From contig CAYYVQ010000061.1 in the NCBI GenBank assembly GCA_964475205.1, positions 1 to 17,441 on the forward strand: a DNA stretch of 17,441 bases. The letters are read 5' to 3'. Within the stretch, counting starts at the first letter, position 1; the number at the start of each line of letters is the position of its first letter. A program made the position numbers and the translations under genes. Below, piece after piece: positions 15,784 through 17,441 of the stretch. The stretch is from CAYSRM01 sp964475205 (GTDB lineage Bacteria; Verrucomicrobiota; Kiritimatiellia; UBA8416; CAYSRM01). Under the pieces are notes generated by a model that was given only the letters and a program-made list of their open reading frames with translations, made no database searches and was not told the DNA's origin.

Positions 15784-16944
15784 ATGCAGGATGATTCTCT
15801 GCCGAAAAAAGAAGACCCAAAGATACCGCCTAAACTGGATTTGAATAAAGACGGAATCCTGAAGCCTGAGACTGATAAACAGGACGCGGCTTCTGCTCAA
15901 CAAGGAGAAGCCGGTCAAAAGGCGGATACGGAGTCCAAGCAGGAAAAAAAGCCGGAAACCCCGAAACAGGAAGAAGGGCAAGCGGACGAACAGAAGAAAC
16001 CTTCTGCTGAAATCCAGAATAAGGCCCAAGCTACCGGTTCTACCGGAGCGGCGCCTGGGGACAGCCCTACGATTAAGATAAAGCCCCCGGGACTCAGGGC
16101 AAAGCCTGGAACCCCCGTTCAGTTGAGAGATAATGCCCAGGAAGCCCAGGAGGGCGCGGCCGCCCAGGAAGAGAGCAAAAAAACGCAAGTAGGTATTCCT
16201 TCCGGACGCGGAGGAGAGGCGGCAAAGAAAGAAACTTCCAAGATTCCCCTGGACCAGGCCAAGACTGCAAGCGGAGGCCAGAGCGGACAAGCCAGCAGGC
16301 CCAAAACTATAAAAATAAGCCCTGCAGGTAACAAAACGGCCGCACAGAAACCTCCTGTTCAAGAAAGAAAAGAAACTTCCGGCTCTGAAGGCAGCAGTCA
16401 GGATGAAAAACGAAAAACTTCACGCATATCACTCGAATCCGCGCTTGGGATGGATAAAACGTCCGGCGGACTTTCCGGAAGTCCTAAAACCATCAGATTA
16501 AAACGTCCCAGTGCGTCAGGCGGAAAAGTCAATACGGGTCCCACAATAAAGAAACCGGGTGGAGCGTCGCAGGAAGACGAAATAAGCAGAACCGCCGAAA
16601 TCAAGGACGAACCTGCAGGCGAAGATGGTACGCCAACAAGGCGAAAGACAATCAAGGTCAAGAGGGCCGGACAAAGGAAGACAGTCAGGAAAACCCCTCA
16701 ACCGGTTCAACGGGGCGCTGCCGAAACCCAGGGCGCTCCCGCCCAGGGACAGGTCGTTGCTCCGGCAGGACAAAAAGAACCTGGTGTCTTTTTTGCTCTT
16801 ACCGGTATTGCCGCTCTTTTGGTTACCCTGGTTACAATCTATGTTATGACCGCCCAGGCATTCGGTCCGAATAATGTATCGCTAAGCCGGATTTCTTATG
16901 GGTTGCCTGGCCTTGACCTTACCTGGCCGGGCGAGATTCAATAG
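15784..16944 (+). CDS. Low-complexity single-pass membrane protein with repeated TIKIKP/TSRISL motifs
   Basis: This 386-residue protein is rich in K, P, A, G, Q, E and S and probably disordered over residues 1-330. One helix at about 335-357 is followed by a 29-residue tail, so the long basic/acidic N-terminal region is likely cytosolic, with no signal peptide. Short motifs recur: T-I-K-I-K-P-P-G (96-103), K-T-I-K-I-S-P-A-G (174-182), K-T-I-R-L-K-R-P-S (235-243), P-T-I-K-K-P-G-G (253-260), K-T-I-K-V-K-R-A-G (288-296), and a second class, T-S-K-I-P-L-D-Q-A (151-159) and T-S-R-I-S-L-E-S-A (212-220). I recall similar motifs in other PVC proteins but know no function. It has its own promoter and a very strong Shine-Dalgarno, and lies 27 bases upstream of thioredoxin. 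I do not recognise the gene. Confidence 0.82.
   Translation: MQDDSLPKKEDPKIPPKLDLNKDGILKPETDKQDAASAQQGEAGQKADTESKQEKKPETPKQEEGQADEQKKPSAEIQNKAQATGSTGAAPGDSPTIKIKPPGLRAKPGTPVQLRDNAQEAQEGAAAQEESKKTQVGIPSGRGGEAAKKETSKIPLDQAKTASGGQSGQASRPKTIKISPAGNKTAAQKPPVQERKETSGSEGSSQDEKRKTSRISLESALGMDKTSGGLSGSPKTIRLKRPSASGGKVNTGPTIKKPGGASQEDEISRTAEIKDEPAGEDGTPTRRKTIKVKRAGQRKTVRKTPQPVQRGAAETQGAPAQGQVVAPAGQKEPGVFFALTGIAALLVTLVTIYVMTAQAFGPNNVSLSRISYGLPGLDLTWPGEIQ
16066..16704 (+). repeat. Region of degenerate short peptide repeats
   Basis: Codons 95-307 of the low-complexity gene hold at least five TIK/R-x-K/S-P-like copies, a related K-T-V-R-K-T-P, and two T-S-x-I-x-L-x-x-A copies, spaced irregularly (about 20-60 residues). 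The DNA of the copies differs at many third positions, so the repeat is conserved at peptide level rather than a recent duplication. Confidence 0.65.
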
Positions 16945-16971
16945 GACAACACAAAACAGACGGAGAAAACT

Positions 16972-17301
16972 ATGGCTGGCGAAAATATTGTGCATATCGA
17001 AGGAGAAAACTGGCAAAGCGAGGTAATGGAGTCTGATAAACCAGTACTCGTCGATTTCTGGGCAGAGTGGTGCGGACCCTGCCGGGCCATAGCCCCTGTG
17101 CTCGAGGAACTCGCCGACGAAATAGGCGACAAGGTTAAAATCGCGAAGGCAGACGTTGACAAGAATCAGCAAATCGCCGGACAGTATGGCGTCAGATCGA
17201 TTCCGACGCTTCTTGTTATCAAAAACGGGACCGTTCAGGAACAAATGGTCGGCGTAATCAATAAGGACGCTTTGAAAGAAAAGTTGTTAGCCCATCTGTA
17301 A
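16972..17301 (+). CDS. trxA: Thioredoxin
   Basis: This 109-residue protein is a canonical thioredoxin that reduces disulfides in cytosolic proteins. The active site W-C-G-P-C lies at 33-37, inside V-D-F-W-A-E-W-C-G-P-C-R, and the cis-proline is P78 in R-S-I-P-T-L. Length and the absence of a signal peptide fit the cytosolic form. A GGAG nine bases or so upstream of ATG 16972 is the ribosome-binding site. Only 27 bases separate it from the repeat protein, and no promoter is seen in that gap, so the two are probably co-transcribed from the promoter at 15684-15710. A strong terminator follows. Confidence 0.97.
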   Translation: MAGENIVHIEGENWQSEVMESDKPVLVDFWAEWCGPCRAIAPVLEELADEIGDKVKIAKADVDKNQQIAGQYGVRSIPTLLVIKNGTVQEQMVGVINKDALKEKLLAHL

Positions 17302-17335
17302 GTCCGCCGAAGGTTCATGAATAAGTCAGGTTAAG

Positions 17336-17368
17336 GCTGTCGGAATATAAGCTCCGACAGCTTTTTTT
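17336..17368 (+). terminator. Rho-independent terminator after thioredoxin
   Basis: GCTGTCGGA (17336-17344) pairs perfectly with TCCGACAGC (17353-17361) around an eight-base loop, followed directly by seven T (17362-17368). An AAG before the stem extends pairing into the T run. This closes the repeat-protein/thioredoxin unit. Confidence 0.92.
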
Positions 17369-17441
17369 GCCGCATTTCTCACACTTCTCCGGCATAAACG
17401 TTTCATAGCACAGCCATTGCAGGCCAAAACCGGTTTGCCCG

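Noticed and set aside
15739..16362. 207-codon minus-strand open frame rich in Leu, Arg and Phe
   Set aside because: It mirrors the K/P/Q/E-rich low-complexity gene; the plus-strand gene has the promoter and near-consensus Shine-Dalgarno.
16066..16704. Repeats considered as a CRISPR or DNA tandem array
   Set aside because: Copies are irregularly spaced, short and conserved only at peptide level within an intact coding frame.

Overview
The window looks like chromosomal DNA from a bacterium of the PVC superphylum (Kiritimatiellota, Lentisphaerota, Verrucomicrobiota or Planctomycetota). This placement is an inference from gene content: a long MoxR/DUF58/von Willebrand A (vWA) operon with an embedded ABC exporter, a heparinase II/III-type lyase, and a protein whose C-terminus resembles the pseudopilin-like ends common in that group. 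There are no phage, IS, CRISPR, rRNA or tRNA features. The first 147 bases hold nothing I can name.

Layout. (1) 148-1986, minus strand: a heparinase II/III-like polysaccharide lyase with no signal peptide. (2) 1987-2319: a divergent intergenic region with a short direct repeat, weak promoter candidates and an 8-bp hairpin beside the ribosome-binding site of the next gene. (3) 2320-15616, plus strand: nine tightly packed genes, mostly joined by 1-4 base stop/start overlaps. In order: a three-helix coiled-coil membrane protein, a MoxR AAA+ ATPase, an exported GATase1-like membrane protein, an ABC ATPase, a 12-helix ABC permease, a soluble DUF58 protein, a BatA-like vWA membrane protein, a 928-residue membrane protein with two vWA domains around a GATase1-like domain, and a membrane-anchored protein with a pseudopilin-like tail. 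(4) 15617-15783: a weak terminator, a good sigma-70-type promoter, a 5'UTR hairpin and a near-perfect Shine-Dalgarno sequence. (5) 15784-17301: a two-gene unit of a low-complexity, repeat-bearing single-pass membrane protein followed by thioredoxin, closed by a clear intrinsic terminator at 17336-17368.

How the genes may work together. MoxR ATPases are known to act as chaperones with vWA and DUF58 partners. Positive-inside reasoning puts the vWA domains of the two large proteins in the periplasm, with MoxR and DUF58 in the cytosol. The ABC ATPase and permease, with the GATase-like membrane protein beside them, resemble Gld-type or ABC-2 exporters. The simplest reading is an envelope complex whose assembly or metal loading is driven by MoxR and which is coupled to an ABC exporter. 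Its substrate cannot be read from the sequence. The repeat-bearing protein (repeated TIKIKP-like and TSRISLESA-like motifs) paired with thioredoxin is the least explained gene in the window.
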